Shown here piece by piece: positions 1 through 6,464 of a stretch of DNA of 51,594 bases. Position numbers and translations under genes: made by a program. A model generated the notes under the pieces. It saw nothing but the letters and a program-made list of their open reading frames with translations, ran no database searches and was not told where the DNA came from. Where the stretch lies: positions 1 to 51,594 of the IMG/VR virus record IMGVR_UViG_3300042483_000235, one strand, 5' to 3'. This stretch comes from a virus. Position 1 is the first letter of the stretch, and each line of letters begins with the position of its first letter.

Positions 1-74
1 TGGAGCGGGGTAACAGAATCGAACTGTCCGCATCAGATTGGAAATCTGAGGTATTACCACTATACGAACCCCGC
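1..74 (-). tRNA. tRNA-Gly(TCC)
   Basis: Acceptor stem GCGGGGT/ACCCCGC, anticodon stem TCAGA/TCTGA with loop TTTCCAA (anticodon TCC), and a TTCGATT T loop. The 3' CCA is encoded and touches the left window edge. It reads GGA/GGG glycine codons. Confidence 0.93.
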
Positions 75-88
75 ATTGTTATTTCTAT

Positions 89-274
89 TTATTCGTCGTC
101 TTCTGGAGGATTGGCCAAAGGTGAAGTTGAAGGCTTTTTCTTAGACCACATTGAATATGATTCTCCTTCGACCCTACCACTTTGATTTGGTTTTAGTTGT
201 TGAACTACACCACCTTTGGCTAGAAACTCAGCCATCGCTGCTTCTGTTGCCGCTTGATTTTCTGCTTTTGTCAT
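89..274 (-). CDS. Small hypothetical phage protein (61 aa)
   Basis: Not recognised as an enzyme. The N-terminal half is Ala/Glu-rich and probably helical; it contains MAEFLAKGG, a pattern I associate with short phage proteins. The C-terminus is Ser/Pro-rich and acidic (PPEDDE). An AAAGG-type ribosome site lies about 6 nt before the ATG. It sits between a tRNA-Gly and a 2OG-oxygenase-like gene on the same strand. Confidence 0.65.
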   Translation of the reverse strand: MTKAENQAATEAAMAEFLAKGGVVQQLKPNQSGRVEGESYSMWSKKKPSTSPLANPPEDDE

Positions 275-309
275 TGTTGCCTTTTATAAAAAATTTGGTA
301 GAAAACTGA

Positions 310-906
310 CTAAATTATTAATTCAGTATTGAAACTAATAATTATTCGTTCGTCCGACTTATTCAACTCAGTGTCTGAACCATGTGGTAACCAGCTGGGA
401 AATACTATTAATTTCCCAACAGTGGGTTCGAAACTCATTTTATTGTATGTATATGTTGTAAGATGTTTTTTAGGTAGATATTCTAAAAAAGGATTAACAT
501 TATTAAAAATAATTTTACTACTATTATTATCTACTTGCAAATACAATACGCCCGATATTAAACTAGAATAATGAGTATGGGTTAATAATGCACTATCTTT
601 ATATTGAAAACTAGCCCAAGAATTACCTAGTTTACCACAGTTGTAACCAGATGTTTTTTCATATTCTAACACAATATCAGATAATGATGATAACATATTA
701 GCACATGATTTTACATGTTGTTGAATGTCTTCTAATAATCTATTAGAAATATTAAATGTAGTAAACGATTTCCCAGTCATTGCCGGATAAGGTTTTTTAG
801 GTAATCCTCGTATGTAAGTGACAATATCATTGCACTGAGTTACAGTCAAAAACTCTGAAACTTCAAAAAGTGAAATTGGAAATAGATTACATTTTGTTAT
901 TTTCAT
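310..906 (-). CDS. Putative 2OG-Fe(II) oxygenase (198 aa)
   Basis: Resembles the phage 2-oxoglutarate/Fe(II) dioxygenase family (PF13759-like). Visible motifs are HTH at residues 110-112, the strand SGVLYLQV that follows, LIVFPSWLPHG with a second candidate iron-binding His at 175, and an Arg near 187 suited to binding 2-oxoglutarate. The start at 906 was chosen because upstream in-frame codons run through the tRNA-Pro gene. Substrate unknown; such enzymes hydroxylate proteins, nucleic acids or small molecules. It is one of four proteins of this general kind in the window. Confidence 0.75.
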   Translation of the reverse strand: MKITKCNLFPISLFEVSEFLTVTQCNDIVTYIRGLPKKPYPAMTGKSFTTFNISNRLLEDIQQHVKSCANMLSSLSDIVLEYEKTSGYNCGKLGNSWASFQYKDSALLTHTHYSSLISGVLYLQVDNNSSKIIFNNVNPFLEYLPKKHLTTYTYNKMSFEPTVGKLIVFPSWLPHGSDTELNKSDERIIISFNTELII

Positions 907-919
907 AAATTTAAAAAAT

Positions 920-996
920 TGGTCGGAGTACAAGGATTCGAACCTTGGACCCCCTGGTCCCAAACCAGGTGCGCTACCAGACTGCGCCACACTCCG
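920..996 (-). tRNA. tRNA-Pro(TGG)
   Basis: Acceptor CGGAGTG/TACTCCG, anticodon stem CCTGG/CCAGG with loop TTTGGGA (anticodon TGG), canonical TTCGAAT T loop, encoded CCA. Confidence 0.93.
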
Positions 997-998
997 AA

Positions 999-1148
999 TT
1001 AATTGGGAATCATATGAGGAACATAGGGCACTGCTCTAGGACCGTATCTCTGTTGCAGAAGCTTCATTGCTTCCTGTGCTGTTTCTGCACCAACACGATC
1101 CTTGAATTCTTTGCCGTTGACTCTGATTGTTGCTTCAAATAATTTCAT
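999..1148 (-). CDS. Small hypothetical protein (49 aa)
   Basis: Starts MKLFEATIRVNGKEFKDRV and ends PYVPHMIPN. The pattern is two short beta strands, then a helix (TAQEAMKLLQQRYG), as in small phage proteins that pair a strand-rich start with one helix. The in-frame ORF extends back through the initiator tRNA, so the ATG at 1148 is the sensible start. Flanked by tRNA-Pro and tRNA-iMet. Function unknown. Confidence 0.6.
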   Translation of the reverse strand: MKLFEATIRVNGKEFKDRVGAETAQEAMKLLQQRYGPRAVPYVPHMIPN

Positions 1149-1153
1149 AATAT

Positions 1154-1229
1154 TGGTTGCAGGAGTCGGAGTCGAACCGACGATCTGAAGCTTATGAGAC
1201 TTCCGAGATACCACCTTCTCCATCCTGCG
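1154..1229 (-). tRNA. Initiator-type tRNA-Met(CAT)
   Basis: Acceptor CGCAGGA opposite TCCTGCA leaves a C1-A72 mismatch, the hallmark of bacterial initiator tRNA. The D stem has A11:U24, also initiator-like. Anticodon loop CTCATAA. The anticodon stem is GAAGT/GCTTC, so the three consecutive G:C pairs of canonical initiators are absent. CCA is encoded. Confidence 0.85.
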
Positions 1230-1549
1230 ATAACTTTATTAAAACAAACTAAGGCATATTAAAAGTTATAGCTATGCTAAAGAGCTCCGGGGAAGCCAAA
1301 CCTAATCAAGTATTTCTACAAGATTCTAATTTGTTCTAATAAAGTGTCCGGCTACTTACACCACATAAGCCCCGAACTGAGCGGTTACTCTGTCCATAAC
1401 ATTTATTCTTCTGGAAAGGTGCTAAACCTCACCCAATGCGTTCTAGTATCCCTTAACTCAGAGAACTAATGGTCATAGCATTGAATACCCGGCGCTCTCT
1501 ATGGTGACTGCCCCACCCCCGTTTATTACGTGTACGGGATCACGGGTTT
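1230..1549 (-). other. 320-nt non-coding segment with hairpins
   Basis: No ORF longer than about 13 codons starts on the minus strand here. Several short stems can be drawn on the minus strand (GGTG/CACC twice, CGTG/CACG, CCCGT/ACGGG). Located between the rpoZ operon and tRNA-iMet. It may be a structured RNA or a tRNA-precursor spacer. No match to tmRNA, RNase P or 6S RNA was recognised. Confidence 0.4.
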
Positions 1550-2122
1550 TTAAACTAAACCTTCTGATTGCAATGTTGCCACTACTTCTTCACTGAGTGG
1601 AATCTCTGTTTTGATATTTAACTCAAGTACTTCATCGTTGAGTTTCTGCTTTTGTTTCTTGAGATTTTTAATCTCTGTACTAATCACATCTAGCTGTTCG
1701 TGACCGATGACATTAGTAGACACTGTGTCACTAAATCCATAGATACGGCTACGGCTACTTTCGCTCTTGTCGTTGCGAATCTTGTCCAACTTACCGTTGA
1801 TCACGGCAAGATTAGTTACAGGATCTACTACAAGACCTTCAAGTTGAGCAACACGTTTGTCCACAAAGGCAGCAGTGGCCAATTTCAAATCAATGCCGCT
1901 TTGTGCGTTGGCACTGCCCACAAGACCACGAATGTTATACAAGGCCAACAGCAGGCGTTGTCTCCGACTGTCGTTGTTAAACAGCGTATCGTTGGCATTC
2001 TTTAGTTCTACTGCTACATCTTGAAATTCATTGAGATCAATCGATGTTGTGATTTTAATGCCCTTGATAGCATCATTGATGCTGTTTTGTAGGGCGCTGG
2101 CTTTTCTAAGTGAAATATTCAT
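1550..2122 (-). CDS. Hypothetical coiled-coil protein (190 aa)
   Basis: Starts MNISLRKASALQNSINDAI. The segment NDSRRQRLLLALYNIRGLVG and a C-terminal charged heptad region (EIKNLKKQKQKLNDEVLELN) suggest a mostly helical protein with a coiled coil at about residues 150-175. The ATG at 2122 has AAAGGAC upstream and overlaps the end of rpoZ by 17 nt, so the two are likely translationally coupled. Resembles T4-like phage proteins of unknown function. Confidence 0.75.
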   Translation of the reverse strand: MNISLRKASALQNSINDAIKGIKITTSIDLNEFQDVAVELKNANDTLFNNDSRRQRLLLALYNIRGLVGSANAQSGIDLKLATAAFVDKRVAQLEGLVVDPVTNLAVINGKLDKIRNDKSESSRSRIYGFSDTVSTNVIGHEQLDVISTEIKNLKKQKQKLNDEVLELNIKTEIPLSEEVVATLQSEGLV

Positions 2123-2351
2123 CTCGTTGTCCTTTACGTTTTTTTGGTAATTTATTAATATAATCTTTATAGGTATACTTGCCTTCTTCAATCTCTCGAA
2201 GTGCTGTAGAAATAAATGTTTTGCCTGGTTCAGCGACTTTGGGCATTGAACCGTTTTTTAACTCTCGGGCTCGCTGACTGGCAACTAGTACCAAGTCAAA
2301 CCTATTGCCTATCTGTTCTACTGCTAATTCTGATGTTAATCTTGATGTCAT
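2106..2351 (-). CDS. rpoZ: RNA polymerase omega subunit
   Basis: The omega subunit binds the beta-prime C-terminus and helps fold and stabilise bacterial RNA polymerase. The core signature AVEQIGNRFDLVLVASQRA, then RELKNG, then ALREIEEGKYTY, is the RpoZ pattern in order. At 81 aa the length is normal for the family. GGAAAAT precedes the ATG. It sits in a short operon behind a consensus sigma70 promoter at 2619-2647. Phage-encoded omega could tune host polymerase to phage promoters; that role is inference. Confidence 0.88.
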   Translation of the reverse strand: MTSRLTSELAVEQIGNRFDLVLVASQRARELKNGSMPKVAEPGKTFISTALREIEEGKYTYKDYINKLPKKRKGQRDEYFT

Positions 2352-2358
2352 ATTTTCC

Positions 2359-2574
2359 TCAGGTTAAAAAACGGTTCAGTGAAAGGTCAAGTAAAAGACT
2401 GGACAATGTGCAAATAACAATGCTCAATATACAATCCACAGGGGTCACTATATTTCCGGTAATCAATAAACAAATATCTTTTGGGGCCGGAACACAATGA
2501 CACGGATACTTTTTCAGAGTATTTGGAGTTAAGTTCCATTTGGCATGAAGCCAAACAGTAGTGTCTTCTCTCAT
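2359..2574 (-). CDS. Possible small membrane protein before rpoZ (71 aa)
   Basis: First ORF after the sigma70 promoter at 2619-2647, ending 7 nt before rpoZ. It has four Cys and a hydrophobic C-terminal stretch (LSIVICTLSSLLLDL). The AAAGG element is only 3-4 nt from the ATG, which is suboptimal. No family recognised. It could instead be a long untranslated leader of rpoZ. Confidence 0.4.
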   Translation of the reverse strand: MREDTTVWLHAKWNLTPNTLKKYPCHCVPAPKDICLLITGNIVTPVDCILSIVICTLSSLLLDLSLNRFLT

Positions 2575-2592
2575 CTACCTTTCACTTTGCCG

Positions 2593-2612
2593 GTTGTGTA
2601 TTGCTACACAAC
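2593..2612 (-). promoter_or_regulatory. 5'-end mRNA hairpin
   Basis: Perfect 8-bp stem GTTGTGTA/TACACAAC with loop TTGC (plus strand). It lies just downstream of the -10 box of the promoter at 2619-2647, so it would be near the 5' end of the transcript, as in phage mRNA-stabilising hairpins. Confidence 0.6.
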
Positions 2613-2618
2613 AAAACT

Positions 2619-2647
2619 ATTATAGCACTATACAAGATGTTTGTCAA
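2619..2647 (-). promoter_or_regulatory. Sigma70 promoter of the rpoZ operon with palindromic operator
   Basis: TTGACA, 17-bp spacer, TATAAT (all consensus). A palindrome (AAGATGT, 6 nt, ACATCTT) at 2634-2653 overlaps the -35 box and could be a regulator site. Confidence 0.8.
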
Positions 2648-2663
2648 CATCTTTTGACTATAT

Positions 2664-2737
2664 TGGTGCCCCTACACAGAATCGAACTGCAAACTGCGGA
2701 TTACAAAACCGCCGTTATACCATTTAACTATAAGGGC
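2664..2737 (-). tRNA. tRNA-Thr(TGT)
   Basis: Acceptor GCCCTTA/TAGGGGC, anticodon loop TTTGTAA (TGT), TTCGATT T loop, encoded CCA. The last anticodon-stem pair is U31-U39. Confidence 0.9.
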
Positions 2738-2743
2738 AATGCT

Positions 2744-2819
2744 TGGTGGAGGATAACGGATTCGAACCGTTTGCTCCTGGTTGCAAACCAGGTGTGTTAG
2801 CCAAGTATACCAATCCCCC
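2744..2819 (-). tRNA. tRNA-Ala(TGC)
   Basis: Acceptor GGGGGAT/ATCCTCC contains the G3-U70 wobble that defines alanine identity. Anticodon loop TTTGCAA (TGC), TTCGAAT T loop, encoded CCA. Confidence 0.93.
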
Positions 2820-2825
2820 AATATT

Positions 2826-3116
2826 TCACTTACCTTCGTTGAGTTTATACTCTTGAAGTTTTTCTTTAAATGCTTCTTCGGTTAGTCCGTGCCAACCGAT
2901 GCACTTGCCGGTTGGCGAACGACCGCAACCGCAAGATCCGATTTTACTTTCATCTTCTTTTACTCGTACTTGCATAGTATCAATCCTGTTAAATTCTTCA
3001 TCTTCTCGAACTGCATCTTGCACTTCTTGAGGACTCTTGCGAAAAATTGTATCCCATCTATTGTCAAACTCACGCTGGCTGACACTAAAGGGTCTTGCTT
3101 TAGATCCCTTGCTCAT
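2826..3116 (-). CDS. Hypothetical protein with CDGSH-like Cys/His cluster (96 aa)
   Basis: The N-terminus (SKARPFSVSQREFDNRWDTIF) is a pattern I associate with T4-like phage proteins of unknown function. The C-terminal part has CGCGRSPTGKCIGWH (about residues 63-77), three Cys and a His in nearly the spacing of CDGSH iron-sulfur sites but one residue shorter and lacking CDG. It probably binds a metal; function unknown. The start at 3116 was chosen because the longer reading frame overlaps the upstream gene 3118-3330. Confidence 0.7.
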   Translation of the reverse strand: MSKGSKARPFSVSQREFDNRWDTIFRKSPQEVQDAVREDEEFNRIDTMQVRVKEDESKIGSCGCGRSPTGKCIGWHGLTEEAFKEKLQEYKLNEGK

Positions 3117-3117
3117 A

Positions 3118-3330
3118 TCAACTTCCTGAAGATACGGTCCCAGATGCATGGGTGGTAAAATTACCATTGCCCGGTTTGCGTGTTTCACGCTTGGGTTGAA
3201 CAGCGGCACATAGCTCTGCATCAATCATGGCACGTTTCCACTCACCTCGCTTGTGAGGATCTAGAACTCTACTCATTGCTAGACTTGCTTTAGTCAAAGA
3301 TGACATCTTGTAATTTGGACCTGGTTTCAT
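3118..3330 (-). CDS. Hypothetical phage protein (70 aa)
   Basis: Starts MKPGPNYKMSSLTKASLAM and contains VLDPHKRGEWKRAMIDAEL, resembling small conserved T4-like phage proteins without known function. AAAGGA lies 6 nt before the ATG. Ends 1 nt before the gene at 2826-3116, so the two are probably an operon. Confidence 0.72.
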   Translation of the reverse strand: MKPGPNYKMSSLTKASLAMSRVLDPHKRGEWKRAMIDAELCAAVQPKRETRKPGNGNFTTHASGTVSSGS

Positions 3331-3555
3331 TATGTTTCCTTTATTAAAATCTGGTTGCTCTGACGTCCCCCGGCGGTAATTATAGTACAGAAAGATATGA
3401 CGCTATCATACCTCTCACTCGTACCTTCCACCCGCTTCCCGACAGGGACCGTTCTCGCATTGCTAGCGGCCTTTGGGTTTAAAGACTACCACCCGTAGTT
3501 GTCACACTACTTCTCATCGTGCGGGTCACACTATCCGAAGACACTCGGAACGTTC
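3331..3555 (-). other. 225-nt non-coding segment
   Basis: No ORF longer than about 26 codons and none with a ribosome site. Contains a direct repeat of gtcacacta about 25 nt apart, and a small hairpin TATGA/TCATA (minus strand). Lies between tRNA-Ser(GCT) and the gene at 3118-3330. No RNA family recognised. Confidence 0.35.
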
Positions 3556-3643
3556 TGGCGGAGCATGTAGGAATCGAACCTACTCACCACTTGCGCAGTG
3601 ACAGATTAGCAATCTGTTGCCTTAACCGGTCGGCCAATGCTCC
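3556..3643 (-). tRNA. tRNA-Ser(GCT)
   Basis: Class II tRNA with long variable arm. Acceptor GGAGCAT/ATGCTCC, G73, anticodon stem ACAGA/TCTGT with loop TTGCTAA (GCT), TTCGATT T loop, encoded CCA. Confidence 0.93.
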
Positions 3644-3644
3644 A

Positions 3645-3785
3645 TTATCTTGTTGCTTTACGTAGTAATTTATACCAGTAATATCTCACACCACGCCAAG
3701 TCGGCGTAAAATTCCAATTGACAGCAAACCCCACTTTGTTAGGAATATTTCGGTATGCCTGGTCTATAATTTCTTTGGGTATCAT
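3645..3785 (-). CDS. Small basic hypothetical protein (46 aa)
   Basis: An open frame MIPKEIIDQAYRNIP ... WRGVRYYWYKLLRKATR between tRNA-Val and tRNA-Ser, ending 2 nt before the tRNA-Ser. AGAAAGAAG lies upstream of the ATG. Rich in Trp, Tyr and Arg at the C-terminus. No family recognised. Confidence 0.6.
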   Translation of the reverse strand: MIPKEIIDQAYRNIPNKVGFAVNWNFTPTWRGVRYYWYKLLRKATR

Positions 3786-3804
3786 ACAGTCTTCTTTCTA
3801 CTAG

Positions 3805-3879
3805 TGGTACCTGGTCACGGTTTCGAACCGCGGACCCTCTCGGTGTAAACGAGACGCTCTACCCCTGAGCTAACCAGGC
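3805..3879 (-). tRNA. tRNA-Val(TAC)
   Basis: Acceptor GCCTGGT/ACCAGGT (G1-U72), anticodon stem TCTCG/CGAGA with loop TTTACAC (TAC), TTCGAAA T loop, encoded CCA. Confidence 0.92.
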
Positions 3880-3889
3880 AAAATTCTTT

Positions 3890-3976
3890 ACCATATTGAA
3901 ACACACTAACTACCACGGTATGTACTAAAGTTCAATGAACCGTTACAACCCTATCTTTAATATGTTTCAATATGGT
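3890..3976 (-). ncRNA. Inter-tRNA hairpin element 1
   Basis: A 19-bp stem with two U-G wobbles, intact only as minus-strand RNA, closes a loop of about 49 nt containing a nested ACGGT/ACCGT stem. Its 5' arm begins at the ACCA end of tRNA-Leu(TAG), and tRNA-Val follows. It shares the basal ACACATT/AGTGTGT-type pairing with the elements at 6747, 6939 and 8281. Confidence 0.75.
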
Positions 3977-4056
3977 GCGCAAGGAGAGACTCGAACTCTC
4001 AATCCTTTCGGCAATGGCTTCTAAGACCATCGTGTATACCATTCCACCACTTGCGC
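3973..4056 (-). tRNA. tRNA-Leu(TAG)
   Basis: Class II tRNA. Acceptor GCGCAAG/CTTGCGC, anticodon stem ATGGT/GCCAT with loop CTTAGAA (TAG), TTCGAGT T loop, encoded CCA. First gene after the promoter at 4110-4138. Confidence 0.92.
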
Positions 4057-4109
4057 AAAATCTTACTTTAAATTTTTAATGAACATTACTAATTGCTTAG
4101 TATGTAACT

Positions 4110-4138
4110 ATTATATAGTCATTACGTTATCTTGTCAA
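4110..4138 (-). promoter_or_regulatory. Sigma70 promoter for tRNA-Leu(TAG) and downstream genes
   Basis: TTGACA, 17-bp spacer, TATAAT, all consensus, in the 114-nt gap between a 2OG-like gene and tRNA-Leu. Confidence 0.85.
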
Positions 4139-4170
4139 CAGTTATTTTAAAATATTTTTTGGTGCCGTCC

Positions 4171-4734
4171 TTAGGATTGAATTTCATTTGTTATTAGATC
4201 CTCAAGTTTTGGATTACCATTAAATCTAATGCATACTGTTATTCTAGGATTATTAAAATCTACATTCACAATATTATGTGGGATTGAACTGTTTACTAAT
4301 GTCCATTCATTCTTGCCTTCTAGTTCTGTAGCAAGACATACATCATCTTCTTTAAAATAATAAGCATCTGCTACTTTAGGAATAACATTTGATTTTGTAT
4401 TATAAAAACACATCCTTGTCCCTTCAAACCCCACGAGAGGTAAGTTGAAGCTTGCATATCTCAATGTTGATTTACCATCAGCATGAATGGCCTGGGAATA
4501 CGTGTGTTTAAATATTGAAAAATATTCAATCGGTGGAAATTTTAGTTTACTAACTAGCAACGAACTAAGTTTTAATATTTCTAAATCTTTATAAAAATCT
4601 TTTTTAAAATACATCATATATAAAGGACTAGACAATTGTTCAAAAATTTTATATTTTGGTATGAATTCTTTCAAAAAATAGTTAGTCCAATATACATTAT
4701 CTATTTCTGGAAAGTGTTTATAAAAGTTTTGCAT
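4171..4734 (-). CDS. Putative 2OG-Fe(II) oxygenase-like protein (187 aa)
   Basis: A jelly-roll oxygenase is suggested by IHADG (HxD pair, about residue 79), later SSIPHNIVNV with a second His, and NPRITVCIRF, where an Arg could bind 2-oxoglutarate. The overall plan resembles aspartyl/asparaginyl beta-hydroxylase-like phage proteins. AT-rich. There is no Shine-Dalgarno; an AATAAATA box sits 5 nt before the ATG. Divergent, so the assignment rests on the motif order only. Confidence 0.55.
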   Translation of the reverse strand: MQNFYKHFPEIDNVYWTNYFLKEFIPKYKIFEQLSSPLYMMYFKKDFYKDLEILKLSSLLVSKLKFPPIEYFSIFKHTYSQAIHADGKSTLRYASFNLPLVGFEGTRMCFYNTKSNVIPKVADAYYFKEDDVCLATELEGKNEWTLVNSSIPHNIVNVDFNNPRITVCIRFNGNPKLEDLITNEIQS

Positions 4735-4739
4735 GTTGG

Positions 4740-4747
4740 TATTTATT
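4740..4747 (-). promoter_or_regulatory. T4-late-like promoter box
   Basis: AATAAATA 5 nt upstream of the ATG at 4734, close to the T4 late -10 consensus TATAAATA. Confidence 0.5.
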
Positions 4748-4779
4748 AATTATGTAGAGTTCTAAGAGTCCAACTTAGT

Positions 4780-4854
4780 TGGTGCAACCTCTAGGAATCG
4801 AACTCCTATTCGCACTTTGGAAGAGAGCTGTATTCTCTATTATACAAAGGCGGC
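4780..4854 (-). tRNA. Degenerate tRNA-Gly(TCC)-like gene
   Basis: Anticodon loop CTTCCAA (TCC), encoded CCA, and a T-arm region with GTTCGAT. The acceptor GCCGCCT/AGGTTGC has a C3-U70 mismatch, the anticodon stem has a U-U mismatch, and the T stem pairs best in a shifted register. It may be decaying or have altered function; a better tRNA-Gly(TCC) lies at 1-74. Confidence 0.55.
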
Positions 4855-4858
4855 AATG

Positions 4859-5422
4859 TTATGCAATAATTGCTAAATTTTTATAACGTTTGAGACTTTT
4901 TTCTATCAGCGTCTGATGCCTTGCTGTATCAATAAATCCTCTAATATAGATAATCTTTCTGCCCGGATCATCCTTGAGCATGTGTAGCCCTGCTGTGGTA
5001 TTTAAAAGATAACAACAAGGCACAGATGGCAATTCTGCTAACTTAAACGTGCCTCCACTTTTAACATAAAGTACATCAGTGGACCCTTCTAGGACTAGAC
5101 GATACCCTGCAGGTTCGTTATCTAAAATATTAGTGTATTCTCCTTCTTCAAATTTCATATTTGGATATACATCGTAATGAGGTGACACAGCTTGTCTTTG
5201 CTCTTTATAATATACATTTGTTACTTTGCTTATAGGCAACTGATCTAGTACAGATTTTAAAGTATCATCAACTGTTTCAGTAATTCTAGAAGTATCCCAA
5301 TACTGTTGATACTCTGCAGTTTTTATGTAGGTTAGGTTGTTGATGACGTTAATTGTAGACTGTATTTTTGATGTATCAATCTTTGGAATTTCAATATCAA
5401 TTGGAAGGAATAATATGTTCAT
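4859..5422 (-). CDS. Putative 2OG-Fe(II) oxygenase-like protein (187 aa)
   Basis: SPHYDVYP (HxD), then AGYRLVLEG, then CYLLNTTAGLHMLKDDPG with a second His, then RKIIYIRGFID with candidate 2OG-binding Arg: the order expected of a small jelly-roll dioxygenase. The start at 5422 is preferred over 5446 because an AATAAATA box lies 4 nt upstream, as for the gene at 4171-4734. Substrate unknown. It sits between two tRNA genes. Confidence 0.55.
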   Translation of the reverse strand: MNILFLPIDIEIPKIDTSKIQSTINVINNLTYIKTAEYQQYWDTSRITETVDDTLKSVLDQLPISKVTNVYYKEQRQAVSPHYDVYPNMKFEEGEYTNILDNEPAGYRLVLEGSTDVLYVKSGGTFKLAELPSVPCCYLLNTTAGLHMLKDDPGRKIIYIRGFIDTARHQTLIEKSLKRYKNLAIIA

Positions 5423-5426
5423 ATAA

Positions 5427-5434
5427 TATTTATT
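5427..5434 (-). promoter_or_regulatory. T4-late-like promoter box
   Basis: AATAAATA 4 nt before the ATG at 5422; there is no ribosome site between. Confidence 0.5.
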
Positions 5435-5460
5435 AAATTCCACCATTCTCGCATTTGTCT

Positions 5461-5536
5461 TGGTGCAACCTCCAGGAATCGAACCTGGTTCAACGGTTCT
5501 TCAAACCGCCGCTATGACCACATCAGCTAAAGTTGC
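5461..5536 (-). tRNA. tRNA-Phe(GAA)
   Basis: Acceptor GCAACTT/AGGTTGC, anticodon loop TTGAAGA (GAA), TTCGATT T loop, encoded CCA. Confidence 0.92.
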
Positions 5537-5537
5537 A

Positions 5538-5942
5538 TTAATCCTTTATAGTAGTATCAACTACATCAACACTGACACTTTCGGAATAGTATCCATTGCT
5601 GGAACCATACCACCGAACAGTTACAAATCCCTTGCGTGTAGCAAACTTGTAAAATGTCCATGTGTAAGACTCGTCTCCTGTAGCTTCACCTTCATAGTCA
5701 GAAACTTCTTCAGCTTCAACTAGTGGTGCTCCCACAAGGTCATCGAGGTCACCACATATGTCTTCTATGTAAACACTTTCGCAACAATCTTGGTGATGTT
5801 GGAATCTTACATAGTTTGTCTTGGACAGATACAGTGTCAATACTGAGTCGTCTGCTTCTGCCTTGTACAATGATCGTCCTAGTAATTCTTCGAACTTACG
5901 AACAGATCCCTTTAATGTGTTTAATATTTTTACTTGTTCCAT
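5538..5942 (-). CDS. DUF7448-like phage protein (134 aa)
   Basis: Contains the recognisable core HHQDCCESVYIEDICGDL, then LVEAEE, then YTWTFYKFATRKGFVTVRWYG and SNGYYSES, typical of a widespread phage family of unknown function. The start MEQVKILNTLKGS at 5942 was chosen because the longer frame runs through tRNA-His. The stop lies 1 nt before tRNA-Phe. Confidence 0.8.
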   Translation of the reverse strand: MEQVKILNTLKGSVRKFEELLGRSLYKAEADDSVLTLYLSKTNYVRFQHHQDCCESVYIEDICGDLDDLVGAPLVEAEEVSDYEGEATGDESYTWTFYKFATRKGFVTVRWYGSSNGYYSESVSVDVVDTTIKD

Positions 5943-5958
5943 GATATTTCTACTTTGT

Positions 5959-6032
5959 TGGGTTGAACCGGGGAATCGAACCCTCTCTAACTGTTTCACA
6001 GACAGTTGTGCAGCCACTACACTAGGAACAAC
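5959..6032 (-). tRNA. tRNA-His(GTG), weakened acceptor
   Basis: Anticodon stem ACTGT/ACAGT with loop CTGTGAA (GTG), C73 and an extra 5' G (G-1:C73), the histidine identity pair. The acceptor TTGTTCC/GGTTCAA has two U-U mismatches. CCA encoded. Confidence 0.82.
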
Positions 6033-6038
6033 ATTGAT

Positions 6039-6206
6039 CTATGTTTTAATCTTCTCCAATGCATCTTTACGCATTAGAAATTTTCTATCTTGAATGGTCT
6101 TGCTGACCAACAGGTACTCAATGCCGTCAATTACTTGTACAGCCTTGGGATCATTACAGACCACTCGCTCATTGTTGAATCTATTTTTAAATGTAATTGT
6201 TTTCAT
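6039..6206 (-). CDS. Small hypothetical protein (55 aa)
   Basis: Open frame MKTITFKNRFNNERVVC ... DRKFLMRKDALEKIKT between tRNA-Arg and tRNA-His with AAAGGA before the ATG. The pattern is a small beta hairpin followed by a short basic helix. No family recognised. Confidence 0.65.
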   Translation of the reverse strand: MKTITFKNRFNNERVVCNDPKAVQVIDGIEYLLVSKTIQDRKFLMRKDALEKIKT

Positions 6207-6222
6207 AGCATTTTCCTTTATA

Positions 6223-6299
6223 TGGCCGGACCGGAGAGATTCGAACTCCCAACCTCAAGTTTCGAAGACTTGCTTTCTATCCAATTGAATTACGGTCCG
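6223..6299 (-). tRNA. tRNA-Arg(TCG)
   Basis: Acceptor CGGACCG/CGGTCCG, anticodon stem CAAGT/ACTTG with loop CTTCGAA (TCG), TTCGAAT T loop, G73, encoded CCA. Confidence 0.93.
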
Positions 6300-6306
6300 A
6301 TAAATT

Positions 6307-6380
6307 TGGCAGAGGGTAAAGGAATCGAACCTTTAATAGCGGAATCAAAATCCGCGGTTATACCATTTAACTAACCCCCA
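6307..6380 (-). tRNA. tRNA-Gln(TTG)
   Basis: Anticodon stem GCGGA/TCCGC with loop TTTTGAT (TTG), G73, acceptor TGGGGGT/ACCCTCT with an unpaired first position (U1-U72); a weak 1-72 pair suits GlnRS recognition. CCA encoded. Confidence 0.9.
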
Positions 6381-6388
6381 ACAGAAAC

Positions 6389-6464
6389 TGGTCTCCCTAC
6401 TAGGATTCGAACCTAGACCACACGGCCCCAAACCGCGGATGCAACCAGATAACACTTTAGAGAG
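6389..6464 (-). tRNA. Second tRNA-Pro(TGG)
   Basis: Acceptor CTCTCTA/TAGGGAG with C1-G72, anticodon stem CGCGG/CCGTG with loop TTTGGGG (TGG), TTCGAAT T loop, encoded CCA. The D arm is less regular than in the copy at 920-996. Confidence 0.8.

Noticed and set aside
1230-1549. RNase P RNA considered because of an acagagtaaccgc stretch
   Set aside because: The other universal RNase P segment (GAGGAAAGTCC-like) and the 3' closing sequence are missing.
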